Below, in pieces: positions 9,054-16,645 of a DNA stretch of 64,000 nucleotides (positions are counted from its first letter, which is position 1; each line of letters begins with the position of its first letter). The DNA comes from Bradyrhizobium diazoefficiens (lineage in GTDB: Bacteria; Pseudomonadota; Alphaproteobacteria; Rhizobiales; Xanthobacteraceae). The stretch lies in the NCBI RefSeq assembly GCF_018129965.1, contig NZ_JAFCKW010000024.1:1-64000 (forward strand), written 5' to 3'. The translations under genes were made by a program, and so were the position numbers. A model generated the notes under the pieces. The model saw only the letters and a program-made list of their open reading frames with translations. It ran no database searches and was not told where the DNA came from.

Positions 9054-10184
9054 CTAGCCTGCCGCCATGCCGGCGCGGATCTCGGCGCGCAACTCGTCGA
9101 TCAGCTTGAGGCCCTTCTTGGTCTCGACATGCCAGAAAGTCCATCCATTGCAGGCCTGTGCGCCTTGCGCCACGGCGCCCATGCGGTGGATCGAGCCGAC
9201 CTTGTCGCCGAACATGATGGCGCCGTCGGCGCGCACGAGGGCGCCGAGCTTCTTCTTGGCGTCGAACAGCTTGGTGCCGGGCATGATCATGCCGCGCTCG
9301 ATCAGCTCGGAGAACGCGACGCGGGGCGCCTCGCGCGCGGTCATGAACGGGGCAAGGCTTGCTTCCGGCAGCGGTTCGACCGCGGCGATGCGCGCTTCGG
9401 CCGCCTTCGCATAGGTCCTGTCGCGCTCGAAGCCGATATAGGAGCGGCCGAGACGCTTGGCGACCGCGCCGGTGGTGCCGGTGCCGTTGAAGGGATCGAT
9501 CACGAGATCGCCGGGCTTGGACGACGACAGCAGCACGCGCGCGAGCAGGCCTTCCGGCTTCTGCGTCGGATGCACTTTCTTGCCGTCCGCGCCCTTGAGG
9601 CGCTCCTCGCCGGTGCAGAGCGGGATCAGCCAGTCGGAGCGTGCCTGCACGTCCTCGTTGGCGGCCTTCAGCGCCTCGTAGTTGAACGTGTAGCCCTTGG
9701 CTTTCTCGTCGCGCGCGGCCCAGATCATGGTCTCGTGCGCGTTGGTGAAGCGGCGGCCGCGGAAATTCGGCATCGGGTTCGACTTGCGCCAGACGATGTC
9801 GTTCAGGAGCCAGAAGCCGAGGTCCTGCATAATCGCGCCGACGCGGAAGATGTTGTGATAGGAGCCGATCACCCAGATCGTCGCCGACGGCTTCATCGCG
9901 CGGCGGGCGGCAAGCAGCCAGGCGCGGGTGAAATCGTCATAGGCGGAGAACGAATCGAACTTGTCCCAGTCGTCGTTGACGGCATCGACATGGGATTCGT
10001 CGGGGCGCTTGAGATCGCCCTTGAGCTGGAGGTTGTAGGGCGGATCTGCGAACACCAGATCGACCGAACCAGCCTGAAGCTTCGACATCTCGGCGACGCA
10101 ATCACCGATAATGATGCGATGCGACGAAGACTCAAAATTTGTGCGGGGCGCCCTTGCAGACGCCCCGCGACGCGACACTACCAT
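9054..10184 (-). CDS. ccrM: Cell-cycle DNA adenine methyltransferase CcrM (GANTC)
   Basis: Predicted 376-residue beta-class N6-adenine methyltransferase. The catalytic motif DPPY is at residues 47-50, ahead of the SAM-binding motif FNGTGTTG near residue 235, which is the beta-class order. The target-recognition part lies between, and the C-terminal about 90 residues form the extra domain that all CcrM proteins carry (GALVRADGAIMFGDKVGSIHRMG). In Caulobacter and rhizobia CcrM methylates GANTC late in replication and affects cell-cycle transcription. No other Met is available near the N-terminus, so the start at 10184 stands. Three GANTC sites cluster at its 5' end. Confidence 0.95.
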   Translation of the reverse strand: MVVSRRGASARAPRTNFESSSHRIIIGDCVAEMSKLQAGSVDLVFADPPYNLQLKGDLKRPDESHVDAVNDDWDKFDSFSAYDDFTRAWLLAARRAMKPSATIWVIGSYHNIFRVGAIMQDLGFWLLNDIVWRKSNPMPNFRGRRFTNAHETMIWAARDEKAKGYTFNYEALKAANEDVQARSDWLIPLCTGEERLKGADGKKVHPTQKPEGLLARVLLSSSKPGDLVIDPFNGTGTTGAVAKRLGRSYIGFERDRTYAKAAEARIAAVEPLPEASLAPFMTAREAPRVAFSELIERGMIMPGTKLFDAKKKLGALVRADGAIMFGDKVGSIHRMGAVAQGAQACNGWTFWHVETKKGLKLIDELRAEIRAGMAAG

Positions 10185-10203
10185 GACTCAAGAACTCTGA
10201 CTC
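10129..10203 (-). promoter_or_regulatory. Cluster of GANTC methylation sites at the ccrM 5' end
   Basis: GACTC occurs at 10129-10133 (inside codon range 18-19), at 10185-10189 (touching the start codon) and at 10199-10203. Three sites in 75 bases is dense for a 4-base-specific motif. In Caulobacter the ccrM leader carries GANTC sites through which methylation affects its own expression; the same role here is inference. Confidence 0.55.
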
Positions 10204-10597
10204 AGGCGACGCTGTCGGCGACGCGGGACCAAACAACCGACTGACCGTCACAATGAAGCGGCAAAGTAAAAATCGACTTAACCCGCTGCTTTTGTGAGCA
10301 GGCGTCGCATCGCGATCTGCTGCGGCCTCCTCGCGCGCGGACCTCGTGTTTTCCAGTGTATTTCGCGCGTGGTCGCGTTCCGGACGCGATCGTGGCTTCA
10401 AAAAGATGCCAAATTTCTCTCGGAAAAAATTGCTCGACACCCGGAAAAAATTGCTCGCATCGGCAGGCTGCCGCACTAGGCAATAATTGCCGAGCGGGAT
10501 ATTGATGAAAGCAACGGAAATTTTACGTCTGTGGCGCGTTGAGCTTTGGTGCCTCTTCGCCCAAATGATGTGATCCTAGGATTGAGGGAAGCCTGCC
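10185..10597. other. Intergenic region between ccrM and the metallopeptidase gene
   Basis: A 413-base divergent promoter region. It contains the GANTC sites of ccrM, a TTAACC half-site at about 10278 (CtrA-like half-site, weak evidence), and a pair of 16-base direct repeats at 10421-10457. ORFs drawn across it only translate the repeat (EQFFP...EQFFP) and have no ribosome site. Confidence 0.6.
10421..10457. repeat. Direct repeat pair, 16 bases, 21-base period
   Basis: CGGAAAAAATTGCTCG occurs at 10421-10436 and again identically at 10442-10457. The 21-base period equals two helical turns, so a protein could bind both copies on one face. A degenerate third copy (AATAATTGCCGAG) lies at 10482-10494. 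The pair sits about 140 bases upstream of the metallopeptidase gene. Confidence 0.8.
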
Positions 10598-11533
10598 ATG
10601 CGCTACGATGATTTCCGCCGCAGCGACGATATCGAGGATCGTCGCGACGATGGTGGTGGCGGCGGTGGTGGCGGAGGTGGCTTTGGCCTTCCGATGGGCG
10701 GTGGCGGGCTCGGCATCGGCACCATCATCGTGCTCGGCCTCGTCGGCTACGCCTTCGGCATCGATCCGCGCATCCTGATCGGCGGCGCCGAGATCCTCAC
10801 CGGCGGCGGCCAGGCGCCCTCCTACCAGACCGATCGCCAGTCGACCTCCGCCAAGCGCGGCGCGCCGACCGACGAGATGGGCAGCATGATCTCCGGCATT
10901 CTCGGCGAGATCGACGACCGCTGGAGCGAGATCTTCCAGGCCAACGGCCAGTCCTACACCGGTCCGAAGGTGGTGCTGTTCCGCAACGTCACCAATGGCG
11001 GCCGCTGCGGCCGCGCGGAGTCGGCGATGGGCCCGTTCTATTGTCCGCCCGACAGGACCATCTTCCTCGACACCGGCTTCTTCCGCGAGGTCGAGACGCG
11101 CTTTCGCGGCTGCTCCGGCAAGTCGGCCTGCGATTTCACCGCCGCCTACATCATCGCGCACGAGGCCGGCCATCACATCCAGAACCTGCTCGGCATCATT
11201 CCGCGCGTGACGCGGATGCAGCAGCAGGCCGGCAGCAAGGCCGAATCCAACGCGCTCCAGGTCAAGGTGGAGTTGCAGGCCGACTGCCTCTCCGGCGTCT
11301 GGGTCAACCGCGAGGCCAAGAAGCGGCCGAACTTCCTCGAGCCGGGCGACATCGATGCCGCGCTGACGACGGCGAGCGCGATCGGCGACGACACGCTGCA
11401 GCGCCAGGCGACCGGCCGCGTGGTGCCCGATTCCTTCACCCACGGCTCGGCCGCGCAGCGCAAGCAATGGTTCATGACCGGCTACCAGCAGGGCACGGTC
11501 CAGGCCTGCAACACGTTCGGTGGCGGGTCTTAG
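10598..11533 (+). CDS. Neutral zinc metallopeptidase (YpfJ family), membrane anchored
   Basis: Predicted 311-residue YpfJ/KPN_02809-type protein. The N-terminus is acidic/arginine-rich, then a run of about ten glycines, then one hydrophobic membrane segment (LGIGTIIVLGLVGYAFGI, about 38-55). The catalytic zinc motif HEAGH is at 188-192, and the downstream E-L-Q-A-D-C segment supplies the likely third ligand region. Several cysteines (GGRCGRAES, YCPP, RGCSGKSAC) fit an extracytoplasmic domain with disulfides. The physiological substrate of the family is not established. It is transcribed away from ccrM. Confidence 0.88.
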   Translation: MRYDDFRRSDDIEDRRDDGGGGGGGGGGFGLPMGGGGLGIGTIIVLGLVGYAFGIDPRILIGGAEILTGGGQAPSYQTDRQSTSAKRGAPTDEMGSMISGILGEIDDRWSEIFQANGQSYTGPKVVLFRNVTNGGRCGRAESAMGPFYCPPDRTIFLDTGFFREVETRFRGCSGKSACDFTAAYIIAHEAGHHIQNLLGIIPRVTRMQQQAGSKAESNALQVKVELQADCLSGVWVNREAKKRPNFLEPGDIDAALTTASAIGDDTLQRQATGRVVPDSFTHGSAAQRKQWFMTGYQQGTVQACNTFGGGS

Positions 11534-11548
11534 GAGCTAGAGATGCTT

Positions 11549-11680
11549 GTGCCCCGGACGCTGCGCAGCACGAAGTGATGCGCTGCTGAGCCGGGGCCCA
11601 CAACGCCGGTCTCCCAACCCTCTGGAATGGGTCCCGGCTCTGCGGAGCAGCGCGTCCGCGCAGCGCCGCGTCCGGGACAC
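11549..11680. repeat. Intergenic palindrome, GTGCCCCGGACGCTGCGCAGCA type (copy 1)
   Basis: The outer arms GTGCCCCGGACGCTGCGC and GCGCCGCGTCCGGGACA are inverted. Inner arms (GAGCCGGGGCCCA / TGGGTCCCGGCTC) form a second stem. A close copy lies at 34782-34914. It fills the space between the metallopeptidase gene and moaB. Confidence 0.87.
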
Positions 11681-11694
11681 GTTAGGAAAGAGCC

Positions 11695-12258
11695 ATGGCC
11701 CCGATCGACGACGCAAAACAATTCATTCCGCTCAACATCGCGGTGCTGACCGTGTCCGACACGCGGTCGCTGGCCGATGACAAATCCGGCCAGACCCTTG
11801 CCGACCGCCTCATGGCTGCGGGCCATCATCTCGCCGCACGCGAGATCGTCACCGACGATGTCGAGGCGATCCGTGCCGTCATCCGCCGCTGGATTGCCGA
11901 TGCCGGCGTCGATGTCGTCATCACCACTGGCGGCACCGGCTTCACCGGACGCGACGTCACGCCGGAGGCGATCGAGCCCCTGTTCGAGAAGCGCATGGAC
12001 GGCTTCTCGATCGCATTCCACATGATGAGCCACGCCAAGATCGGAACATCGACGATCCAAAGCCGCGCCACCGCGGGCGTTGCGGGCGCGACCTACATCT
12101 TCTGCCTGCCCGGTTCGCCCGGCGCCTGCCGCGACGGCTGGGACGGCATCCTCAATGCACAGCTCGACTACCGCACGCGTCCCTGCAATTTCGTCGAGAT
12201 CATGCCGCGGCTGGACGAGCATCTGCGGCGGGCGAAGGCGCAGGGCGCGACGGTCTGA
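11695..12258 (+). CDS. moaB: Molybdenum cofactor biosynthesis protein MoaB
   Basis: Predicted 187-residue single-domain MoaB/MogA-type protein, which adenylylates molybdopterin or assists that step. The signature TTGGTGFTGRDVTPEAI lies near residues 80-97, and the second substrate loop is LPGSPGACRDGWDGIL. Length is usual for MoaB. There is no moa/moe neighbour in the window, so the gene stands alone. The start ATG at 11695 has the purine-rich GGAAAGAGCC immediately before it. Confidence 0.92.
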   Translation: MAPIDDAKQFIPLNIAVLTVSDTRSLADDKSGQTLADRLMAAGHHLAAREIVTDDVEAIRAVIRRWIADAGVDVVITTGGTGFTGRDVTPEAIEPLFEKRMDGFSIAFHMMSHAKIGTSTIQSRATAGVAGATYIFCLPGSPGACRDGWDGILNAQLDYRTRPCNFVEIMPRLDEHLRRAKAQGATV

Positions 12259-12298
12259 GCGCGCATTTTCCCTCCGGGAGAACGGCGCTGCGCGATCA

Positions 12299-13228
12299 TC
12301 AGAGATCCCGCTCCCAGGTCTCGCCGATCAGATTCTGACCGAAGCTGTGATGCGGGCTGGTTGAGACCAGCTTGAAACCCGCTTTCTGGTAGATGTCGCG
12401 TGCGGCGACCAGGATGCTCTGCGTCCACAACGTCATCCTGCTGTAGCCCCGCTCGCGCGCGCCCTGAATGCATTGTTCGACCAGCGCGCGACCGACGCCG
12501 AGACCACGGGCTTTCTTTTCCACCTGCAACAGTCGAAGTTTCGCGATCTCGTCGGTCGCCTTGACCAGAAAGACCGAGCCGACCGGCTCGCCGGCGACCT
12601 CGGCGATCCAGCAATGCTCGCGTGCGGCGTCGTAGCTCTTGATGAACTGCGCGCAGATGTCTGCGACCAGTGCCTCGTAGCCGATATCCCAGTTGTAGTC
12701 CGCGGCGTAGGCGGCGGCCTGCCTGGAGATGATCCAGCCCATGTCACCGACCCGATGACTGCGCAGCACCACCGGCGCGGGCTGGCCGCGCCGTTGCTCC
12801 AGCACCGCTTCGATGGTCGCCATCGCCTGGACGAGCCGCGTTGCCTCGCCGGTTGAAAGCCCCGCCAGCATCGCGGCGACCTGGTTCTGCGAGCCGAGGT
12901 TCAACTTGGCGAAGCTCTGGCGGCCCTTGGCGGTGAGGCTGAGCTGGTACTGCCTGCGATCCGCGGGCAGGGGCTTTCTCGTGATCAGCCCCTTTTCCTC
13001 GAAACTCTGGATGATGCGGCTGAGATAGCCGGGGTCGAGATCGAGCTCCGTTCCGATCTCCTTGGCCGCAAGCTGGTCGCGCTGCGCGAGTTCATAGAGC
13101 ACGCGCGCCTCGCTGAGCGAAAACGGACTCTGTCCCAGGTGCTGGTCGAGCACACCGAGCTTGCGGGTATAGAAGCGGTTGAAGGCACGAACCGCCGCGA
13201 TTGGGTCGTCAGTCTCGCCGATGGGCAT
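12299..13228 (-). CDS. MarR-type regulator fused to a GNAT acetyltransferase
   Basis: Predicted 309-residue two-domain protein. Residues about 10-145 form a MarR winged helix (RDQLAAKEIGTELDLDPGYLSRIIQSFEEKGLI, then the wing). Residues about 155-309 form a GNAT domain with the acetyl-CoA loop ARGLGVGRALVEQCIQGARERG. MarR-GNAT fusions are a known family in soil bacteria; the acetylated substrate is unknown. The start at 13228 is supported by a GAGGTGA ribosome site. A long palindrome lies 16 bases upstream, which suggests autoregulation. Confidence 0.9.
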   Translation of the reverse strand: MPIGETDDPIAAVRAFNRFYTRKLGVLDQHLGQSPFSLSEARVLYELAQRDQLAAKEIGTELDLDPGYLSRIIQSFEEKGLITRKPLPADRRQYQLSLTAKGRQSFAKLNLGSQNQVAAMLAGLSTGEATRLVQAMATIEAVLEQRRGQPAPVVLRSHRVGDMGWIISRQAAAYAADYNWDIGYEALVADICAQFIKSYDAAREHCWIAEVAGEPVGSVFLVKATDEIAKLRLLQVEKKARGLGVGRALVEQCIQGARERGYSRMTLWTQSILVAARDIYQKAGFKLVSTSPHHSFGQNLIGETWERDL

Positions 13229-13243
13229 GGATCACCTCGATAT

Positions 13244-13277
13244 TTGCCATTGTCAAATAATTATTTGACCTTGGCAA
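13244..13277. promoter_or_regulatory. Operator palindrome upstream of the MarR-GNAT gene
   Basis: The inverted arms TTGCCATTGTCAAATAA (13244-13260) and TTATTTGACCTTGGCAA (13261-13277) match at 15 of 17 positions with no spacer. The core GTCAAATAATTATTTGAC is perfect. It lies just upstream of the regulator start and between it and the 3' end of the glycosyltransferase gene. A MarR dimer site is the simplest reading. Confidence 0.8.
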
Positions 13278-13290
13278 GTATCTGGCGCTG

Positions 13291-13866
13291 TCAGCCGACC
13301 ATGACGATCCGGCTGCGCAGCATGGTCCGGGAGGACCGGCCGAGCCGCCGCAGCAGCCTGGCCTCGGAGCGGCGGGCCTGGGGCGGGTAGCCGCCAATCC
13401 GGTCGTAGTGATCACGCGCGATCAAAAGGCCCTGATCGCCGAGCGGGCCGACCAGCTTGCGCGCGACGGCGCGGAGCATGTCCTTCAATCCGGTATCGGC
13501 GTAAGGCGACCGCGCGTAGCGAAACACCGCGGCGCGATCCCGGCCGCTGGTCGAGACGGCCTGGATGAACTGGGTGGTCTCCTCGATCCAGCCGGTTTCC
13601 AGCACCGCGCCTGCGGGCAGGAACATCAGCCAGGGCGAGCGTGCCTGGAGTGCGCCGGCGGCGAGCGCCGCGCCCTGCGAGGAGCCCTCGTAGCCGATGA
13701 AACGACAGCCCGCGACGTCGGCAACCCGCTCGATGACGCCGTTGCGGGTGCCATCGACCAAAAGGACTTCCCGGATAATGCCGGCGGCGGCACCCGGGAC
13801 CAGCGAGGCCAAGGTGGCGACCGCCGTGGGTTCGACACCTTCCGTTGGAATGATGACGCTCAACAT
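13291..13866 (-). CDS. Short family 2 glycosyltransferase-like protein
   Basis: Predicted 191-residue protein with a GT-A style N-terminus (MLSVIIPTEGVEP...) and a second strand ending VLLVDGT, where classical GT2 enzymes have VDDGS. LMFLPAGAVLETGWIEE corresponds to the region of the DXD motif but reads PAGA instead of D-x-D, so metal-dependent catalysis is doubtful. The protein is much shorter than most GT2 enzymes. It precedes the MarR-GNAT gene on the same strand; the operator between them argues for separate control. Function is uncertain. Confidence 0.7.
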   Translation of the reverse strand: MLSVIIPTEGVEPTAVATLASLVPGAAAGIIREVLLVDGTRNGVIERVADVAGCRFIGYEGSSQGAALAAGALQARSPWLMFLPAGAVLETGWIEETTQFIQAVSTSGRDRAAVFRYARSPYADTGLKDMLRAVARKLVGPLGDQGLLIARDHYDRIGGYPPQARRSEARLLRRLGRSSRTMLRSRIVMVG

Positions 13867-14196
13867 GATTTGGACTTCAATGTCTTCACTTCGGGAGAAG
13901 CGTAGCCTGTTATGATGCTGTCATAAACATGCGGCGCTGCCGAGCGCAACTTTTTGGCGGCGCTTCGCCGTTCGATGGTAAACTGCCAGAGCGGTCGCAT
14001 CCAAATATGTCCTGCGCAGGGTGGCGAGTTTGCCGAATGTTTCGGCGCAAGCGCGCCCGGAATGAATTAACCTGGATCTAGCCCGGATATTGCGCGGCGC
14101 GCGTGCGGATCGCAATCCCACCAGGATGGGATGCGAGCGGCACGAGAACCGCGAACGGGAAAACCATGCAATCTACGATGCCGACCGGAGCCGCGC
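13867..14196. other. Intergenic region, no gene seen
   Basis: A 330-base divergent spacer between the glycosyltransferase and the RMD1-family gene. It holds an ATTAACC element near 14065 and short GC-rich inverted pieces near 13960. I see no convincing ORF, RNA gene or long repeat. Confidence 0.5.
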
Positions 14197-15024
14197 ATGA
14201 ATGCCGATCAACTTGCTGTTAGCTCCTCCAGGCCGGACGTCGCCACGGCGCTCCGGATTCGTGCCGTGATGCTGGGAGAACGCATCAATCCCTCCGGCCT
14301 CGAGATCGGTGCGCCAGTGTCCTCGACGCCCGCCGCCTTTCGCATCCATGCCGGGCTTGCCGTGGTCTTCCGCTACGGCGTCGTGGTGCTGATCGGCCTT
14401 CTTCCATCGGAGGAGAAGGTGCTGATCGACAGCTTGAAGTCCCGCGTGACCGGTGCGTTCAGCCCCCATGAGGAAGAGATCGCGCAGGCGCAGCTCTGCA
14501 AGGACGAAAGCCTCGAGGTGATCCAGCCGGGCGGACCGATCTGCCTTGCCAAATTCTCCGACGACCGGCTGCTGATCGTGGCGGATGCGCTTGCCAAGAG
14601 CACCTCGCTCGCCCGTGACGAGCGGCGCGTCGCTGCGGTCTTCGACGTGATCGAGCCCTTTGCGCGCGAGCTCGCCGAGCGCGGCCGCACGCCGCGCCGC
14701 CGCAAGGCGATTTTGCAGCTGATCGGCAATGCGCTGCTGGTGCAGCAGCGCGTCGCCGGCCGCGTCGCGGTCGCCGAGAAGCCCGACGTGCTCTGGGAGA
14801 AGCCGGAGCTCGACCGGCTCTATGCCCGTCTCGAAGACGAATACGAATTGAAGGAGCGCCTCGACACGCTGGAGCGCAAGCTCACGGCGGTGTCGGAGAC
14901 CGCCAACGCGCTGACCGACATCATCGACACCCAGCGCTCGCTGCGCCTCGAAATCGCGGTGGTGGTTCTGATCGTGCTCGAGGTCGCGATCGGCTGCGTT
15001 CAGATTCTATCGGGGACTCACTGA
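14197..15024 (+). CDS. RMD1/DUF155 family protein (YagE-like)
   Basis: Predicted 275-residue member of the RMD1 (DUF155) family, to which yeast RMD1 and human mitochondrial RMND1 also belong. The core (FRYGVVVLIGLLP...) and helical middle (LLVQQRVAGRVAVAEKPDVLWEKPELDRLYARLEDEYELKERL, in which the WE...L.RLY region is typical) are followed by a coiled segment and a single C-terminal membrane helix (about 252-268). That tail anchor matches its eukaryotic relatives. The bacterial function is unknown. ATG 14197 follows CCGGAG. The 3' end overlaps the convergent PPDK-like gene by 18 bases. Confidence 0.85.
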   Translation: MNADQLAVSSSRPDVATALRIRAVMLGERINPSGLEIGAPVSSTPAAFRIHAGLAVVFRYGVVVLIGLLPSEEKVLIDSLKSRVTGAFSPHEEEIAQAQLCKDESLEVIQPGGPICLAKFSDDRLLIVADALAKSTSLARDERRVAAVFDVIEPFARELAERGRTPRRRKAILQLIGNALLVQQRVAGRVAVAEKPDVLWEKPELDRLYARLEDEYELKERLDTLERKLTAVSETANALTDIIDTQRSLRLEIAVVVLIVLEVAIGCVQILSGTH

Positions 15025-16635
15025 GCCGCTCGCCGCGTGCGGGCGCCGCTTGCGCGGGCCGGATCGCGAACGCCACGCGGCGATCTCGGCAAGCTCGGCC
15101 TCGGGCCGCGTTTGGCTGGTCTCGCAGCGTCCCAGATAGAGTTCTCCGGTGTCGCCGTCGATCGTGACCCATTCGTCCTCGCACAAGGCGGCACCGGCGA
15201 GCTGGGCCCGCCTTGCGACGGGATCGATCTTCAATTCGCGGCAACCCACCACGCACGGCTTGCCCATCTGCCGGGCGACCAGGGCGGCATGCGATGTTCG
15301 CGCGCCGACCGCCGTCACGATACCCGCCGCCAGCGCAAAGCCTGCGACATCGGCGGTGCTGGTATCGGGACGTAGCAGGATGACCGGCTCGCCCGCGGCC
15401 GAGAGCCGCTTTGCGCTCTCGGAATCGAACGCTGCGCGTCCGGTGCCGATCCCGCCGGAGGCTCCGACCCCGACGGCTGCGGGCTTGCCGGGCGAAACCA
15501 GTCTGGTTGTCGTCAGCGCGGCGAGATCGATGTCGGCAAGGCGTGTCAGGGCCTCGTCTTCCGTGATCAGGCCTTCATGCACGAGATCGATCGCGATCCT
15601 CACCGCGGCACGCGGGGTGCGCTTGGCGGCCCGGGTCTGGAGGATCCAGAGCTTGCCGTCCTCGACGGTGAATTCGACGTCCTGGACGTCGGTGGACGCG
15701 CGCTCGAGCCGCTTCAGCACGTCGCCAAGCTCGGCTTCGGCGCGCGGCAGTGCGCGCGCGATCGCGTCGGCCGAGTCGGGCGCGCGGCGGCCGGACACGA
15801 CGTCCTCGCCCTGCGCATCGAGCACGAGATCGATCATCGGGCGGGGTGCTCCCGTCGAAGGATCGCGCGAGAAGGCGACGCCGGCGCCCGAGGCCAGCCC
15901 GCCATTGCCGAACACCATCGCCTGGACCGTGACGGCGGTGCCCTGGAGGTCTTCGAGCTGCTGGAGCTTCCGGTAAGTCTGGGCACGCTCGCTCATCCAG
16001 GATCGGTAGACGGCCTGGGCGGCTGCCTCGAGCTGGGCGACCGCATCGTCGAGCCATTCATCGGCGCGGTCCCCGACCAGCATCTGTTCGTCTGCGGCGA
16101 GCTGCTCCAGCGCTTCGCTGTCGAGCTCGCGATCGCTGTCGGCGCCTTCGGCTGCGACCAGTTCGGCGATGCGGCCGGCGAATGCGTCGGCGTCCAATCC
16201 GAGCACGGTTTCGCCAAAACTCTCCAGGAAACGGCGGCGGCAGTCCCAGGCGAGCCGCGGCCGGCCCGTCGCCCGGATCAGGCCGTGCACGGCGTCCGGG
16301 GTGCAGCCGACATTGAGGACGGTGTCGAGCATGCCCGGCATCGATCGGGCGGCGCCCGAGCGGACCGAGACCAGCAGCGGCTGCCGCCGGTCGCCGAAAC
16401 GCTTGCCGGTCGCGTCTTCGAGGAACGCAATTCCGTCCTTGAGCCCGTCGCGCAGACGATGTTCGGCATGGGCGTGGCCGGAGATGATGTCCGCGCACAG
16501 CTTGACCGGCAGCACGAAGGCGGGCGGCACCGGCAGGCCGAGCGCCGCCATCCGGGCGAGGTTCGCGGCCTTGGCGCCGATCTCGTCGGCAGACTGCAGC
16601 TCCGTCGCGCCGCCGCCGATACGCACGATATGCAT
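15007..16635 (-). CDS. PPDK-like protein lacking the PEP-binding barrel (ATP-grasp plus phosphohistidine domain)
   Basis: Predicted 542-residue relative of pyruvate phosphate dikinase. Residues 1-340 align by eye with the nucleotide-binding part of PPDK (SVRSGAARSMPGMLDTVLNVG; QDVEFTVEDGKLWILQTR). Residues about 380-510 form the swivelling phosphohistidine domain with His449 (GARTSHAALVARQMGKPCVVGC). The protein ends with a basic tail where PPDK has its roughly 350-residue PEP/pyruvate barrel, including the catalytic Cys, so it cannot be a complete PPDK. A full ppdK lies at 43031-46000. It is the last gene of the xfp-ackA operon, 10 bases after the PhoU-like gene. I infer phosphoryl transfer from ATP to an unknown acceptor. 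Confidence 0.87.
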   Translation of the reverse strand: MHIVRIGGGATELQSADEIGAKAANLARMAALGLPVPPAFVLPVKLCADIISGHAHAEHRLRDGLKDGIAFLEDATGKRFGDRRQPLLVSVRSGAARSMPGMLDTVLNVGCTPDAVHGLIRATGRPRLAWDCRRRFLESFGETVLGLDADAFAGRIAELVAAEGADSDRELDSEALEQLAADEQMLVGDRADEWLDDAVAQLEAAAQAVYRSWMSERAQTYRKLQQLEDLQGTAVTVQAMVFGNGGLASGAGVAFSRDPSTGAPRPMIDLVLDAQGEDVVSGRRAPDSADAIARALPRAEAELGDVLKRLERASTDVQDVEFTVEDGKLWILQTRAAKRTPRAAVRIAIDLVHEGLITEDEALTRLADIDLAALTTTRLVSPGKPAAVGVGASGGIGTGRAAFDSESAKRLSAAGEPVILLRPDTSTADVAGFALAAGIVTAVGARTSHAALVARQMGKPCVVGCRELKIDPVARRAQLAGAALCEDEWVTIDGDTGELYLGRCETSQTRPEAELAEIAAWRSRSGPRKRRPHAASGSVSPR

Positions 16636-16645
16636 GGCGGTTCTC

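Noticed and set aside
10132..10483. Overlapping ORFs upstream of ccrM with repeated NFFR/EQFFP
   Set aside because: They translate the 21-base direct repeat; no ribosome site and no similarity recognised.
10645..10690. GGT/GGC tract in the metallopeptidase gene as a phase-variable microsatellite
   Set aside because: The unit is a codon (Gly), so length change would not shift the frame.
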